Origin: Pseudomonadota bacterium
GTDB taxonomy: Bacteria; Pseudomonadota; Alphaproteobacteria; Rhodobacterales; Rhodobacteraceae
Direction: 5' to 3'
Assembly: GCA_027623875.1 (NCBI GenBank)
Contig: JAQBUS010000009.1
Location: forward strand, 1-15,188
Length of the DNA: 15,188 bases
Under the pieces are notes generated by a model. The model saw nothing but the letters and a program-made list of their open reading frames with translations. It made no database searches and was not told the origin of the DNA. Positions 14,271 through 15,188 of this stretch are shown in pieces (positions within the stretch are counted from its first letter, which is position 1; the number at the start of each line of letters is the position of its first letter). The position numbers were made by a program, and so were the translations under genes.

Positions 14271-15032
14271 TTAACGAATAAAAATTAACTCCGCTTCATT
14301 TGAGCGCTTCTTTATAAATTTATAACCGCCAATGTTAAAATCTTTCAAAGAATTTGGGTCTGTAAGCCTATTCTCTACAATAAACCTGGCCATTGCTCCG
14401 CGGGCTCTTTTTGCAAAGAAACTTATAATTTTTTCGCCATCAGGCCTTTTCTCAAGGAAAGTCGGGGTTACCACCTTCAATTTGAGTGTACTCCGATCTA
14501 TTGCCCCAAAGTACTCTTTACTTGCGCAGTTAATTAAGCTTTCCGTTTTAATTTTCTTAGCCTGTGAATTTAACTCTAGGCTTAACAGGTTACCCCAGTA
14601 TTTATATAGTGACCCACCCTTATTGTTTTGTAATTTACTACCCATTTCCAAGCGATATGGTTGAATAGAATCAAAGGGCCGTAGAATGCCGTAAAGGCCT
14701 GATAAAATACGTAAATAATTCTGCACGTATTGAAGCGTGTCATCTTCAAGTGATTTAGCCTCTAATCCAATGTAAGTATCCCCAGCAAATGAAAAAATCG
14801 CAGGAAAAGACTCTTCTACTTTTGGATCACTTCTGAATTCAGAAAATCGCTTTTTATTTAAATTTGCTAACTTTTCAGATATCGACATCAATTTTTTATG
14901 CCCATTAATATCCAGTTTCTGGATATTTTTTGCAAGATTGTTAGCTTCTGTAAGAAATACAGGAGTAGTTCGTGAGAGAACATGCGAAGGATTTAGATCA
15001 AGTTTTTTTGCTGGAGAAATAACAGTTAACAT
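14271..15032 (-). CDS. yaaA: Peroxide stress protein YaaA (DUF328/UPF0246)
   Basis: YaaA limits intracellular free iron during hydrogen-peroxide stress in E. coli and so protects DNA and proteins from Fenton damage; members also bind DNA. This 253-residue protein has the normal length and N-terminus, with the ISPAKKLD motif (residues 5-12). Family blocks follow, such as FAGDTYIGLEA, QNYLRILSGLYGILRPFDSIQPYRLEMG, LINCASKEYFGAID and FAKRARGAMARFIVENRL. It is cytosolic with no membrane segment. A GAGG lies about nine bases before the ATG at 15032. It is convergent with imuB, with only 21 bases between the stops and no obvious terminator there. Confidence 0.95.
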   Translation of the reverse strand: MLTVISPAKKLDLNPSHVLSRTTPVFLTEANNLAKNIQKLDINGHKKLMSISEKLANLNKKRFSEFRSDPKVEESFPAIFSFAGDTYIGLEAKSLEDDTLQYVQNYLRILSGLYGILRPFDSIQPYRLEMGSKLQNNKGGSLYKYWGNLLSLELNSQAKKIKTESLINCASKEYFGAIDRSTLKLKVVTPTFLEKRPDGEKIISFFAKRARGAMARFIVENRLTDPNSLKDFNIGGYKFIKKRSNEAELIFIR

Positions 15033-15071
15033 AATTTTTTACCTCTACGCTTTTAAATAAATGTTAGAGTA

Positions 15072-15084
15072 GGTGGCGTCCACC
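15072..15084. repeat. Small perfect hairpin between the right-edge gene and yaaA
   Basis: GGTGG-CGT-CCACC is a five-pair inverted repeat with a three-base loop, lying directly after the stop of the minus-strand frame at the right edge. It is GC-rich in AT-rich surroundings but has no T-tract, so it may be a mRNA 3'-end stabiliser or chance. Confidence 0.35.
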
Positions 15085-15085
15085 C

Positions 15086-15188
15086 CTAGAGTCCATTTAA
15101 TATCTTAAAAAACGCGTTACCAAAACGTGCTGATTTTTTTTGTCCTAATATTTGGTCAACTATAGTTCTTTTGGGGTTTCTTAAAATG
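15086..15188 (-). CDS. C-terminal end of an unidentified protein (cut by window edge)
   Basis: On the minus strand one frame is open from the window edge for 33 codons to a TAG at 15088-15086, ending ...SARFGNAFFKILNGL. The other two minus-strand frames have stops in the first part. The residues look protein-like, but the fragment is too short to identify. It would lie 53 bases upstream of yaaA in the same direction. Confidence 0.4.
   Translation of the reverse strand, partial: ILRNPKRTIVDQILGQKKSARFGNAFFKILNGL

Noticed and set aside
15186..15188. ATG at the right edge as a plus-strand gene start
   Set aside because: No codons follow within the window, no ribosome-binding site precedes it, and the minus-strand frame across this stretch is open.

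Overview
The window looks like chromosomal DNA from an AT-rich alphaproteobacterium, plausibly a streamlined marine lineage; the exact clade is inference. The evidence is the style of the ribonuclease R, DapD/DapE and ImuB proteins, an alphaproteobacterial-type SOS box (GAAC-N7-GAAC) in front of imuB, short spacers and AT-rich intergenic DNA. Almost every base is assigned to a gene. I see no tRNA, rRNA, CRISPR array, transposase or integrase.

Layout. (1) 1-1773, minus strand: yggT, then a class IV PLP enzyme, then a P-loop sulfotransferase-like gene that runs off the left edge. The last two genes overlap by an ATGA. (2) 1907-3866, plus strand: a hotdog-fold thioesterase and a UMF1-type MFS transporter. 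(3) 3867-4136: a 270-base spacer with no convincing gene. It is more GC-rich than the other spacers and carries several long-range inverted repeats, so it may hold a structured RNA or the leader of dapD. (4) 4137-6668: dapD, a 108-residue unknown protein and dapE, a lysine/diaminopimelate cluster. (5) 6669-9025: a 150-base gap with a candidate 35-codon ORF whose stop overlaps the rnr start by ATGA, then rnr (RNase R). (6) 9113-10483: a visibly AT-richer gene for a TPR-sulfotransferase, followed by a likely intrinsic terminator. (7) 10684-12504: typA (BipA GTPase). (8) 12588-14249: imuB with an SOS box just upstream, but without imuA or dnaE2 beside it. (9) 14271-15032, minus strand: yaaA, convergent with imuB. 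(10) 15086-15188, minus strand: the C-terminal end of another frame cut by the right edge.

How the genes work together: most are housekeeping (cell-wall precursor and lysine synthesis, RNA decay, ribosome-associated GTPase, DNA-damage and peroxide responses). The less explained parts are the PLP enzyme/sulfotransferase pair, the small protein in the dap cluster, the spacer before dapD, the small frame before rnr, and the solitary SOS-controlled imuB. Start sites for the thioesterase, dapD, dapE and typA were chosen from ribosome-binding sites and family N-termini rather than from the longest open frame.
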